A DNA stretch of 64,000 nt from Acidobacteriota bacterium (GTDB lineage Bacteria > Acidobacteriota > Terriglobia > Terriglobales > Acidobacteriaceae), in the NCBI GenBank assembly GCA_021778845.1, contig JAJYBU010000017.1, positions 1 through 64,000 of the forward strand, given 5' to 3'. Both the position numbers and the translations under genes were made by a program. The notes under the pieces are model-generated. The model was not told the origin of the DNA. It saw only the letters and a list, made by a program, of their open reading frames with translations, and did no database searches. Of this stretch, positions 40,823-50,263 are shown one piece after another (within the stretch, counting starts at the first letter, position 1; each line of letters opens with the position of its first letter).

Positions 40823-40858
40823 GATGCCCTGGATCTCAACCACGAGATCCAGGGCATC
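40823..40858. terminator. 15-bp perfect hairpin between convergent genes
   Basis: GATGCCCTGGATCTC-AACCAC-GAGATCCAGGGCATC. Confidence 0.75.
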
Positions 40859-40909
40859 AGTCCGCCGTAGCAAAGCCCCCATGAGGCGCTCACGGCACAA
40901 CCTCCCCGG

Positions 40910-41938
40910 CTATTGAGAAAGCGCCGTTGAGGACGATCCCTCATTGAGCGAATAGCTGCTCAGCACCTTCATGTAATTGGCGCGATGGAACACCGCCGGA
41001 TTGGGCACATTCTTCTGGCTCATACTTCCCTGCATCTGCCGAATCGACTCATAGCTGTGCTCGTCCAGCCAGCTTTCCACCCCGGTCAGCATCGATCGCA
41101 GGGAGCCAATTCCGTGCTGCAGCAACTCTGACGTCGTCATCGCCACCCTGGCTCCTGCCATCATTGATTTCAGTATGTCCGCCGATGAATGCACTCCTCC
41201 CGTAATGGCAATGTCGGCCTTGACGTTGCCGAAAAGAATCGCTGCCCAGTGCAGACGCAGTGTCAGATCGGAGGAGCGGCTCAGTTCCAGGCTCGGAAAC
41301 ACGTCAAGCGTCTCGAGGTCGAAGTCCGGCTGATAAAAACGGTTGAAGATCACCAGGCCATCAGCACCGGCTTCATCCAGCCGCTTGGCAAAGTTCGTCA
41401 TGGAACTGAAAAAGGGACCAATCTTTACAGTCAGTGGAATCTTTAGTTGCGACTTCACCGAGCGCACCAGACGAACGTACTGATCTTCAATCGAAGCGCT
41501 GTCGTGCTGGCCATTCGTGGCCATAAAGTAGATATTCAACTCCACGCCATCTGCTCCGGCCTCCTCCATCAGCTTGGCGTACTTTACCCATCCGCCTTCA
41601 GAGACTCCGTTGAGACTGCCAAAGACTGGAATGCCCACTGCCTCCTTGGCCTTGCGGATGTGCTCCAAATAGGCATCCGGCCCCGTGTTGTAACTCTCCA
41701 TGCTCGGAAAGTAGCTCATCGCCTCGGCAGATACATCGGTGGAACTCCATAGATACGTGTCCAATTCGTTGGACTCGATATTAATCTGCTCCTCAAATAA
41801 TGAGTGCAACATGATCGCCGCAGCGCCGGAGTCCTCCATCTGGCGCAGGTGAACGATCTCCCTGCACAGTGGCGAAGATGAAGCCACAAGAGGGTTTTTC
41901 AATTGAAGTCCAGCGTAGTTTGTGGATAGATCCATCAT
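40910..41938 (-). CDS. Dihydroorotate dehydrogenase-like flavoprotein
   Basis: MMDLSTNYAGLQLKNPLVASSSPL, EEAGADGVELNIYF, GADGLVIFNRFYQPDFDLETL, ITGGVHSSADILKSMMAGA. Confidence 0.88.
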   Translation of the reverse strand: MMDLSTNYAGLQLKNPLVASSSPLCREIVHLRQMEDSGAAAIMLHSLFEEQINIESNELDTYLWSSTDVSAEAMSYFPSMESYNTGPDAYLEHIRKAKEAVGIPVFGSLNGVSEGGWVKYAKLMEEAGADGVELNIYFMATNGQHDSASIEDQYVRLVRSVKSQLKIPLTVKIGPFFSSMTNFAKRLDEAGADGLVIFNRFYQPDFDLETLDVFPSLELSRSSDLTLRLHWAAILFGNVKADIAITGGVHSSADILKSMMAGARVAMTTSELLQHGIGSLRSMLTGVESWLDEHSYESIRQMQGSMSQKNVPNPAVFHRANYMKVLSSYSLNEGSSSTALSQ

Positions 41939-42110
41939 CGTTCTCCATCTCTTTCGTTTGCCTGGCGTCGGAGCCAATCCCCGACGGGAATGCAGCCACC
42001 TCTTCCCCTATTCTGCTCCTCCTTCGTGCTCCTTCGCCACGCAACGTCCGCACCAGGCTTCAAAAACCATCGACGGCCTCGCCACCAAATTGAGGAAAGG
42101 CCCAAGTCCT

Positions 42111-43532
42111 TTACTTCGGAACTACAGGCCCATCTTCCTGCTCAACTTCATTTCCTTCCCCTGGAAATGGCCAATTGCGATTGAGTGGTTGCGTCTCTTC
42201 GCGGACGGCTTTCGACACGTGGTCGATCTTCAGATTCTCAAACACATGCACTCCGAGCTTTCCTGCAGTAGCGAAGTCCATATCGCCATCGTGATCAAAG
42301 TCCGCTGCAACGATCTGCGTGCCGATGGTCGCCGTGCCATTCACGGAGAGCGCAAGCCGCGTGAATACAGGGTCTGCCGCCGGATCGGCAATCTCCATCG
42401 TAGTAACCGCTGTGCGGCCAAACTTCGCTTTCACCCTTGCCGCCCGGACCTTTGCTGCAGCCATCGTCTCCGCACTCGGAAGCCGATACGCGTAGACGAC
42501 AATCGGATCATACGAGCCTGGATCATTGCCGGAATGCCCGCGATAGCGCTTACCCGTCACCAACTCCGGTTGTCCATCTCCGTCAAGGTCAATCATCGCC
42601 AGAGCATGCGACTGCGAGAAAGACTCATCGATGCTGTGCCGTATCCAAAGCCTATGCCCAGGCGTCCCAGCTTGCTCCAGCCAATACAGACCATACCCAT
42701 GCCCCTGCCCATAGATCAGATCGAGCTTGCCATCGTGATTCACGTCGTACCCGATAATCGGAAAGCCAGTATCACCAAGATCCCAGTCCGGATGCCACAC
42801 CCACTGATCGGCATCCGCATTGATCTGCTGAAACCACCCATGCGGTGTGAGGATGTCAGCCTTTCCATCGCCATCCACATCCGCGATGCCAATCCCGTGA
42901 CCATCCTGCTCGCTGCCGCCAACATGATGCACGCGCGGCTCACCCTTGCTGAAATCCACCCAGATAATTCCCGAGTGGTTATAGTGCGCGAGCGCAAGGT
43001 CTGGCTTTCCATCGCCGTTGATATCTCCAAACGCACCGCCCTCCGTGTCGTAACTGTCGGTGATTTTTTCCGCCTTCCACTGCGTGCCCGTCACAGTCGC
43101 CGCAGGGCCAGGATTCCGATACCACCACAGCCCATTGGTAATCCATCCCGTTGTCACCACATCAGGCAGCCCATCGTGGTCTACATCCACAATCCACTCG
43201 CCGCAGTCTGAGACAAACTCGTTATGAATGCCCACCGTACGGAACTGATGGCGCTTCCACTCTCCGCCGCCCGCGCCAGGATTCTCGTACCAGTAGGCGC
43301 CGCTCAACAAATCGACAAACCCGTCGCCATTCATATCCAGCATCGAGATTCCTTCTGCGTGGTCTGTCCCCAGCCGATGCACCAGAAACGCACTGCGCGG
43401 CTTGCCATCAGGTCCCGGCCCCGGATGCTGCATGCGAAACTCCGTGGCGTGTGCAGGGTCCTGCGCTCGTGCCCCGCCAGGCATCCCAGCCAGCAGAGCC
43501 AGCGCGAACGCAATGCGTTTTGAAAGATTCAT
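42111..43532 (-). CDS. Secreted FG-GAP/VCBS-repeat protein
   Basis: Signal peptide; repeats such as DMNGDGFVDLLSG, DINGDGKPDLALAHY, DVDGDGKADILTP, DVNHDGKLDLIYG. Confidence 0.85.
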   Translation of the reverse strand: MNLSKRIAFALALLAGMPGGARAQDPAHATEFRMQHPGPGPDGKPRSAFLVHRLGTDHAEGISMLDMNGDGFVDLLSGAYWYENPGAGGGEWKRHQFRTVGIHNEFVSDCGEWIVDVDHDGLPDVVTTGWITNGLWWYRNPGPAATVTGTQWKAEKITDSYDTEGGAFGDINGDGKPDLALAHYNHSGIIWVDFSKGEPRVHHVGGSEQDGHGIGIADVDGDGKADILTPHGWFQQINADADQWVWHPDWDLGDTGFPIIGYDVNHDGKLDLIYGQGHGYGLYWLEQAGTPGHRLWIRHSIDESFSQSHALAMIDLDGDGQPELVTGKRYRGHSGNDPGSYDPIVVYAYRLPSAETMAAAKVRAARVKAKFGRTAVTTMEIADPAADPVFTRLALSVNGTATIGTQIVAADFDHDGDMDFATAGKLGVHVFENLKIDHVSKAVREETQPLNRNWPFPGEGNEVEQEDGPVVPK

Positions 43533-43561
43533 CATTAGGTGTGTCTCCTGCGAACAGTGCC

Positions 43562-44902
43562 TTACGTGAGCTGCATGGTCTCCGGGTTCCAATGAACAAC
43601 ACTGTCGCGTTGCACGCTTAGGTTGCTCAGCAGCGCAGCACCCGCAGCGCGAAAGCCAAAGGTCGCATCTTCGACAACCGGTTTTCGGGTGCGAACAGAC
43701 TCGAAAAAATTGTGAAAGTGGTCGTAGCTGTCAGAGTATCCCGAAGGTGCTGAGAACGTTTCGATCTCCCGCGGCGGCGGCCCGGCCGGATGCTGCATCG
43801 GATACTTCTTGCGGTACTGCTCGATGTAGGCCTTCTGCATCGCATTCGTAAACGTGCCGACCGTATAACCCGGTTCCCGCTCAAGCGGTGTCCGGGTTAC
43901 CGTAACGTTGTTGCCCGCGATCTCCATCAGGCCTTCCGACCCGGTAAACAGAAATCCTTCGCTCTCCTGTCCGCCATCGACGAAGTTCACATGCAGGCTC
44001 AAATTAAAGCCCTCAGGATAGTCGAACAGTGCAAGCAGCACATCGTCGGTATTGCGCCCGTCCTTCCAGAAGCGCAAACCACCCGTTGCCATCGCTCGCG
44101 TCGGACCATGCACTCCTGTGATGAAATGCGTTCCGCTGAACAAGTGGACGAACAGATCGCCCGCCACCCCCGAGCCGTAGTCATTCCACTTGCGCCACTG
44201 GAAGAATCGTTCCGCAGAGAATGGAATATGCGGCGCTGTCCCTTCAAACCGCGGCCAGTCGCACGTCTCCGTCGAAGCGTCCAGCGGAATCGAGTAATTC
44301 CATGCGCCGATCGACGAGTTTCTATCCCATCGCGCTGTCACCATATTCAGCTTGCCGATCGCTCCCGAAGCCAGCAACTCCTTCGCCTTCGCATACACAA
44401 TCGAACTCACGCGTTGGCTGCCCACCTGAAGAATGCGATCCGAAGCCTTCACCGCCGCGATGATCTCCGGCCCATCGCTGTAGAGATGGATCATCGGCTT
44501 CTCCAGATACACATCTTTACCCGCGCGGAGGCTGTCCACCGCAGCCTGTTTGTGCCAGTGGTCAGGCGTAGCGATCAGCACCGCATCAACGTCCTTGCGG
44601 CTCAGAATCTCGCGGTAGTCGCGCGTCGTGAACAGGTCCGCACCCCACAACTCCTTCGCGTGCGCGAGCCGTCCGTCGTAGCAATCGGCCACCGCCACCA
44701 GCTTCACGCCCGGCACCTGCAGCGCCGTCAGCGTGTCGCCCTGACCCTGCCAGCCTGCTCCGATCAGCGCAAGCTGAATCATGTCATTCGGAGATCGGGG
44801 CGCGGACGCAGGCGTTTGCGCAAACAACGGGTGGACACGGGTCGCCGCCATCGCCAGAGTCGTCTTGGCGGCGGAATGGAGGAAGGTTCTGCGATCAAGC
44901 AC
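43562..44902 (-). CDS. Gfo/Idh/MocA-family oxidoreductase with Tat signal
   Basis: RRTFLHSAAKTTLA signal; ALIGAGWQGQGDTLTALQ Rossmann; DAVLIATPDHWHKQ; YLEKPMIH. Confidence 0.92.
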   Translation of the reverse strand: MLDRRTFLHSAAKTTLAMAATRVHPLFAQTPASAPRSPNDMIQLALIGAGWQGQGDTLTALQVPGVKLVAVADCYDGRLAHAKELWGADLFTTRDYREILSRKDVDAVLIATPDHWHKQAAVDSLRAGKDVYLEKPMIHLYSDGPEIIAAVKASDRILQVGSQRVSSIVYAKAKELLASGAIGKLNMVTARWDRNSSIGAWNYSIPLDASTETCDWPRFEGTAPHIPFSAERFFQWRKWNDYGSGVAGDLFVHLFSGTHFITGVHGPTRAMATGGLRFWKDGRNTDDVLLALFDYPEGFNLSLHVNFVDGGQESEGFLFTGSEGLMEIAGNNVTVTRTPLEREPGYTVGTFTNAMQKAYIEQYRKKYPMQHPAGPPPREIETFSAPSGYSDSYDHFHNFFESVRTRKPVVEDATFGFRAAGAALLSNLSVQRDSVVHWNPETMQLT

Positions 44903-45262
44903 TTCGGGGACTCCTCAAGACTGTCAGAATCGAAACGGATGCTGCGAACTAGACACAAACACTACCCGAACCCGCAGAGGCTGTCCAGCCTCACCGTCAG
45001 TTCTTGACGCTCCAGACCCTATCCTTCGCAATCACGCCGTCAGACGAGTGCGCCGATGAAATTTGCGCGAATTCACGAAGCGCGGTTGCCCATCGGTGGA
45101 ACGCGTGGTGCGATCTCTGGAGCCGGCGCAGCAGGCTTTTGCGGTGCAAGAAAGGTCCGGGGAGTGGGCTCGGAGTTACTGGTATTGGACAGCCATTTGT
45201 CCTATCCTTAGCCTCACTGAGCCTGAAAATTGCTGGAAGAATTTCTAGTTGGAGTTGGATGT

Positions 45263-46327
45263 ATGCGAATGGACGGAACCTGGAGGCTGCTGCTGGTCGG
45301 CGCTCCACTGCTGGTCGTTGCACAGATGATAGCCGCGCAGGAGACCGCGCCGGCGATAGCCGCTCCGCAGCCCACACAGGCTACAGAACCGCAGATTGCC
45401 GCCCCCACCAAAGTCGCTGCTGCGGCCAGGCCAGCCAAAAAGCAAAAGACAAAGAAGGTCGAGTACACCGGCCCTAACACTGTAATTGTGCTGCCTCCGA
45501 CTCCCATGCTCGATGAGGAAGGCAAGCAGCGCCTCGATCCCGATGCCAAGCCCATGTTCAACCCCGCCGTGCGCCAGCAACGCGATAAAAAGGGGCACCC
45601 GCTGTTCGACGACAAGGGTAAGCCCGTCTTCCAGACTGCGACCGACATGGGCTACGACGAGCACGGTAAAAAGATCAAGATCCACAAGGAAAAGGAACCG
45701 AAGAAGGTTCCCGTGATCATCAGCCGCGGCACATTCACCGTCGATGGCATGATTGGCAAGGCCGAACTGAACTACAACATTGCCGACCTGAAGTACGTCT
45801 ATCTCTACGCTCCCGGGATCGGGACATTGGTTGTGTCGAATCGTCCGTTTACAGGCTCCAAGGAAGAGAAGGGTGCCTTCAACCAGAAGACCCTGACCGT
45901 AACCACCGGGGACCACACCTTGCAGGTCGCATCGGACAATTTGCTGCTGAGCAAGAAGCCGGCATCGGCGTTTGTACTCGTGGACCGCGAGTTCAACCTA
46001 CCATCGCCCTATCCTGTAATGGGCTATGGAACGGTGCTGAAGCCTCCGTATGTGTGGCCCGGCGGTCGCCCAAACGAAGATCTCAAGGGAGCGTTCGTGA
46101 AGCCGCCACCGATCCCCATCAACCTGCAGCCCGTGCTGCTGCTGCCGCCATGTCCGGAGGGGCAGATGCGCAAGCCGGCACCAACCGCTCTGCCAGGCCA
46201 GAAGACCACTCCGCAGCCCTGCGTCTTGATCCCCAAGGGGACGGCTACGCTCTCAGGGCCAGCGACGAAGAAGCCTGTCGCCTCGGCACCTGCTGCAACT
46301 CCATCACAAACGCCACCATCGCAGTAG
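45263..46327 (+). CDS. Secreted protein of unknown function
   Basis: N-terminal signal-like MRMDGTWRLLLVGAPLLVVAQMIAAQ; Lys/Pro-rich; no recognised domain. Confidence 0.7.
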   Translation: MRMDGTWRLLLVGAPLLVVAQMIAAQETAPAIAAPQPTQATEPQIAAPTKVAAAARPAKKQKTKKVEYTGPNTVIVLPPTPMLDEEGKQRLDPDAKPMFNPAVRQQRDKKGHPLFDDKGKPVFQTATDMGYDEHGKKIKIHKEKEPKKVPVIISRGTFTVDGMIGKAELNYNIADLKYVYLYAPGIGTLVVSNRPFTGSKEEKGAFNQKTLTVTTGDHTLQVASDNLLLSKKPASAFVLVDREFNLPSPYPVMGYGTVLKPPYVWPGGRPNEDLKGAFVKPPPIPINLQPVLLLPPCPEGQMRKPAPTALPGQKTTPQPCVLIPKGTATLSGPATKKPVASAPAATPSQTPPSQ

Positions 46328-46350
46328 AATTCCCGCAATTCAACGCAGAG

Positions 46351-46377
46351 AAGAGGCGACCCAACGGGTCGCCTCTT
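46351..46377. terminator. Hairpin terminator between convergent 45263-46327 and rplS
   Basis: AAGAGGCGACCC-AAC-GGGTCGCCTCTT, 12-bp stem. Confidence 0.85.
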
Positions 46378-46401
46378 GATGTTTCAGGGATGCAAGACAA
46401 A

Positions 46402-46758
46402 TTACGCGGTGCGCGCAACTTCCTTCAGGCGAGCAGCCTTGCCGCGCAATCCGCGGAGATAGAAGAGCTTGGAGCGGCGTACCTGGTAGGACCGAATCTT
46501 CTCAACCTTGTCCACAACCTTGGAGTTGTACGGAAAGATGCGCTCGACACCCTGGCCAAAGCTCATCTTACGGACGGTGAAAGAGCCTTGCGGACCCTTC
46601 TTGCAGGCAATGACCATGCCTTCGAACGCCTGGAGGCGCTCTTTGTCGCCCTCTTTGATCTTCACCTGCACACGGACTGTGTCGCCGGGGGCGAAGTCGG
46701 GGAGGTCGGTACGCTGGAGCTTGTCGGCCAGCTTCTGCATGATGGGATGGATAGACAT
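46402..46758 (-). CDS. rplS: 50S ribosomal protein L19
   Basis: [51 protein letters not shown]. Confidence 0.97.
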   Translation of the reverse strand: MSIHPIMQKLADKLQRTDLPDFAPGDTVRVQVKIKEGDKERLQAFEGMVIACKKGPQGSFTVRKMSFGQGVERIFPYNSKVVDKVEKIRSYQVRRSKLFYLRGLRGKAARLKEVARTA

Positions 46759-46840
46759 GATAGGTTCCTTACGTAAAGTCGCAGGATTCAGTTTACATGA
46801 GATGAGAGGCTTTTGCAGGGATTTTCCACATCCCATGCGA

Positions 46841-47722
46841 TCAATCCCCTCGCCGATAGCCCAGAGTAGCTAGAAACTCCCGGTCGTCATCCGTAAGATC
46901 CGCGCCGGAGAGCAGGTCTGCACGATTGGCGAGCGTCTTGGCCAGCGCTGCCTGGCGACGCCAGCGGCGGATAGCCTGATGATCCCCACTGCCCAGTGGC
47001 TCGGGAACCGACACACCCAGAAACTCTGCGGGACGCGTGTAGTGAGGGTAGTCCAGCAGCCCGTTCGACGCGTTGGTCGAGCGCGGCGGAGCCTGCACAT
47101 CAGCAGAAGCATCAGTTCCTCCGCCCCCCGAGGCCCGCCCCTTCCTTTCTTCCTCGAGGTCCTGCGCATCGCCTTCCCCGAAACTCTCATAGCGACTGGA
47201 GTCCGCATGGCCAAGGACGCCCGGCAGGAGCCGAACCGTAGCGTCCACCACAATCGCGGCAGCCAGTTCACCGCCCGAGAGAACATAGTCGCCAATTGAC
47301 AGCTCTTCATCGCACAGCAATTGGCTCACCCGCTCGTCGACGCCCTCATAGCGGCCGCAGATCAGAACCACGCGGTCAAGTGCAGCCAGGCGGCGGGCCG
47401 TGGATTGCTTGAACGGCTTCCCCTGCGCCGAAAGCAGAATGACCGTTTCGCGCGAACCGTCGCGTGCCGGTCTGGGTGCGATAGCCAGCGATTCGAGGCA
47501 CTCGAAGATCGGTTGGGGCTTCAACACCATCCCCTCCCCACCTCCGAAAGGACGGTCGTCAACGGTCCGGTGGCGGTCGTGCGTAAAGCTCCGAAGATCA
47601 TGGACGTGGGCGCTCGCAAGGCCCGTTCGCAGCGCACGCGATACGACGCCGTGGCCCAGAATACCCTGGTCAGGCAGTGCGCCAAAGAACTCGGGAAAGA
47701 TAGTGAGGATGTCAAAGCGCAT
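46841..47722 (-). CDS. trmD: tRNA (guanine-N1)-methyltransferase TrmD
   Basis: [57 protein letters not shown]. Confidence 0.96.
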   Translation of the reverse strand: MRFDILTIFPEFFGALPDQGILGHGVVSRALRTGLASAHVHDLRSFTHDRHRTVDDRPFGGGEGMVLKPQPIFECLESLAIAPRPARDGSRETVILLSAQGKPFKQSTARRLAALDRVVLICGRYEGVDERVSQLLCDEELSIGDYVLSGGELAAAIVVDATVRLLPGVLGHADSSRYESFGEGDAQDLEEERKGRASGGGGTDASADVQAPPRSTNASNGLLDYPHYTRPAEFLGVSVPEPLGSGDHQAIRRWRRQAALAKTLANRADLLSGADLTDDDREFLATLGYRRGD

Positions 47723-47822
47723 GAAGGCAGAAACCACAGCTCGAAAATTGGATGTCCACTGTGAGTGTACGGCTTGGGTTTGGCTTTGCTAGTCGAAGAA
47801 GAAACAACGCCCCGAACCCGGT

Positions 47823-48500
47823 TCAGGGCTCCGGCGTCGCCGGAGGAATCAGGTCTTCCTCCGCGTCGAGGAGTCCGTCAGGAAGGCGCATCGTGATGCG
47901 GCGCGCCGCAATGTCGACGTCCTCGATCCACGACAGAACAAACGGTACAAGGATCGGCTCAGTGGCCTCGACGTCATCGGCTTCGTCCGTTACTTGCACA
48001 GGACGGCTGAGTTCGACAGCCAGCAGCGGAGCCGCATCCTCGATGCGCGTGCGACCATCAGGGCCAGTGGCAAACTCTACGTCAACAACCCTCCCGACAC
48101 CGACCGCTCCGCTGGTCGTAGCAGACGCGTTGTAGAGGGTGCAACCTACCAGATCACCAACGAAAAACGTTCCAGGGTCCAGTGTCGGAAGCTGATCGTT
48201 GGCTATCAGAATTTTCTGCCCGGCCAAGGCTTCGGCAGCCGAGATACTATCGCAGCCCGACAGCTTGAGCACCACGCGACCGGCATTCTTGCCCGTAGGA
48301 AACCAATGCTCCTCGATCCTCCGGCTGGCAGCTCCAACTACGGGCATCGTCGCGTCCGCAGAGGCTAGAACGACGTCGCGGCTCCCTGCAAAAAGGTCTG
48401 GAAGATCACTGAGCGGATCGGCAAGGAGTTCACCCCGCCTCCCCTGTGGGCGTAGCAGCCGGGCAATCGGAAACCATCCGGAAGTCGATGGGGAGTTCAA
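47823..48500 (-). CDS. rimM: 16S rRNA processing protein RimM
   Basis: IARLLRPQGRRGELLADPLSD; PRC-barrel-like C-term; rpsP-khpA-rimM-trmD-rplS synteny. Confidence 0.9.
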   Translation of the reverse strand: MNSPSTSGWFPIARLLRPQGRRGELLADPLSDLPDLFAGSRDVVLASADATMPVVGAASRRIEEHWFPTGKNAGRVVLKLSGCDSISAAEALAGQKILIANDQLPTLDPGTFFVGDLVGCTLYNASATTSGAVGVGRVVDVEFATGPDGRTRIEDAAPLLAVELSRPVQVTDEADDVEATEPILVPFVLSWIEDVDIAARRITMRLPDGLLDAEEDLIPPATPEP

Positions 48501-48692
48501 TGGGAGTGGCTCCGGGAGGCGTCACGGCTCGCGGTAACACCAGGAAAGGCCTCCGCCTCTCCCCGTCCGCTAAAGTCGCAACGCCGCGTCTAAGGTGATG
48601 GCAAGACGAAAGCCTCACCTTTTGCAAATCAAAAACCCATGGACAGAGTTTCAGCGCGGAATCGCGATAAGCGACAGCGGTGCTCTCTCGCC

Positions 48693-49013
48693 TCAGTCCC
48701 TGTCGTGGGCTTCGTGGTCGTGATGCGTACGTCCGGCTTCCACAATGTCGAGCGAAAACCTGTGCTGCAGCTTCATGCTGGCTGCACCGAGAATCGTACG
48801 CAGCGAACGGGCCGTCCGCCCCTGCTTTCCGATCACTTTCCCAATATCGGTTGGCGAAACGTGGAGGCGAAGGACTGTAGCGTCCTGTTGGGTGATCACT
48901 TCCACCTTAACCGCGTCGGCATCATCAACCAATGCGCGGGTGATCTCCGTTATCAGGGTTTGCATTTCCGCTACGGCGAAGTTGCGGTCGGGCAGCGCAG
49001 TAGAATCAGACAC
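48693..49013 (-). CDS. khpA: KH-domain RNA-binding protein KhpA
   Basis: VSPTDIGKVIGKQGRTARSLRTIL (GxxG KH motif); synteny. Confidence 0.93.
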   Translation of the reverse strand: MSDSTALPDRNFAVAEMQTLITEITRALVDDADAVKVEVITQQDATVLRLHVSPTDIGKVIGKQGRTARSLRTILGAASMKLQHRFSLDIVEAGRTHHDHEAHDRD

Positions 49014-49269
49014 TCGTACACCTCAAGAGAGTATTGAGCCTGCACCGCAGTAGGGGAGCCACTTCTCTTGTCTGGAAGGGGTCTCGCCGGTTACCGCTTT
49101 GAGGTGTCGCGCAAATCAGGGCAGACAAATAAAGTGTTTTGAAGCAACAATCTACGATCAACATCAAAACGGCGGTATTGGCTATCGTGAGTGTACTGCA
49201 ATTCTGCTTGACTTTGCCACACTCTTTGGATTTTAGCGAGTGCCACGGAAGTTACAGAGCGTTGGTTAC

Positions 49270-49539
49270 TTATGCCGCAGGAGCCTCTTCCGGGGCTGCA
49301 TCCGCAACCACTGGCTGGTACTTGGCCAGAAGTTTACCGACGGTCTCCGAGAGTTGTGCCCCCTTGGATGTCCAATAATCGACGCGGTCACGCTTGATCT
49401 GAACGCTCGCCGGATTGGTGCGGGGGTTGTAGGTGCCTACCACCTCGACCGAACGGCCGTTCCGGGCGCGATCTTTTTCGATGACAACGACGCGATAATG
49501 AGGCTGCTTACGGGCGCCAACGCGCGCCAAACGAATCAT
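49270..49539 (-). CDS. rpsP: 30S ribosomal protein S16
   Basis: MIRLARVGARKQPHYRVVVIEKDRARNGRSVEVVGTYNP. Confidence 0.97.
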   Translation of the reverse strand: MIRLARVGARKQPHYRVVVIEKDRARNGRSVEVVGTYNPRTNPASVQIKRDRVDYWTSKGAQLSETVGKLLAKYQPVVADAAPEEAPAA

Positions 49540-49910
49540 CAACACAGGGGTAGATCCTCTCAGAAAAACTTGAATGATTTCAGGGTTGCCGCCCATTATC
49601 CTCGATGCATGAGGATCTCCTGATCGGCACAACCGACGGACGCGAAAGTCCGAACACCTAAGTATCGCGGATTTCTGCCCATTCTGCAATGGCTGGAGCG
49701 AATTTTCTGCGACCTTTGCGGTGCAAAACGCTGGCTATGCCATTCCCCGCGCGGAAACTTCCCCCGCCCGGCCCCGGTTTGCCGGTGCCCCGGCGGGTAA
49801 CGACCAAGGGTACGTTCTATAAATGGTTCATCCAGAGGCCGATGCGTGCAGTAGAATTCTTTGGTAACACGTGGCACTGAACTATTTATCGTTACGATCG
49901 ATTTGAGTTA

Positions 49911-49940
49911 CCTCCCGGAAGGAGGGTCGTTTGGCGACCC
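49911..49940 (+). promoter_or_regulatory. Overlapping hairpins at PilZ ribosome-binding site/start codon
   Basis: CCTCC-CGGAA-GGAGG (49911-49925) masks the SD; GGGTCG-TTTGG-CGACCC (49924-49940) puts TTG start in the loop; the two share 49924-49925. Confidence 0.5.
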
Positions 49941-50257
49941 TGCAACGATCCTACGAAACCGTTCCAGTCCGCGCAGCGGTGCGTTTCCCCTTGCGCCTGG
50001 AAATTGTGTTGCGTACGATCGAGCGGCAGTATCCGGCGGTTACCGAAGATGTATCGGCGAATGGACTACTATTTACCGCCGAGAGCCTGCCGCCGATAGG
50101 CATTGAAGTGAAGTTCGACTTGACGATGCCTGCGGAGATCATGGGTGGGGTGGATGACGTACTGCTGCATTGCGTGGGACGGATTGTTAGACATCAACGG
50201 ACTGCAGACAGACAAATGGCGGCCGCGGTCATCGATGAATACTCTTTTAGAGGCTGA
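49931..50257 (+). CDS. PilZ-domain protein
   Basis: RAAVRFPLRLEIVLRTIERQYPAVTEDVSANGLLFTAESLPPIGIEVKFDLTMP; TTG start with AAGGAGG SD. Confidence 0.75.
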   Translation: MATLQRSYETVPVRAAVRFPLRLEIVLRTIERQYPAVTEDVSANGLLFTAESLPPIGIEVKFDLTMPAEIMGGVDDVLLHCVGRIVRHQRTADRQMAAAVIDEYSFRG

Positions 50258-50263
50258 GCAGTT

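Noticed and set aside
41922-45007. Plus-strand ORFs of 429 aa (41922-43211) and 405 aa (43790-45007)
   Set aside because: Antisense to the FG-GAP and Gfo/Idh/MocA genes; Arg/His/Pro-rich with no domain signal.
45004-45477. 157-aa plus-strand ORF overlapping the start of 45263-46327
   Set aside because: Alternative frame of the better-supported secreted protein gene; no motif support.
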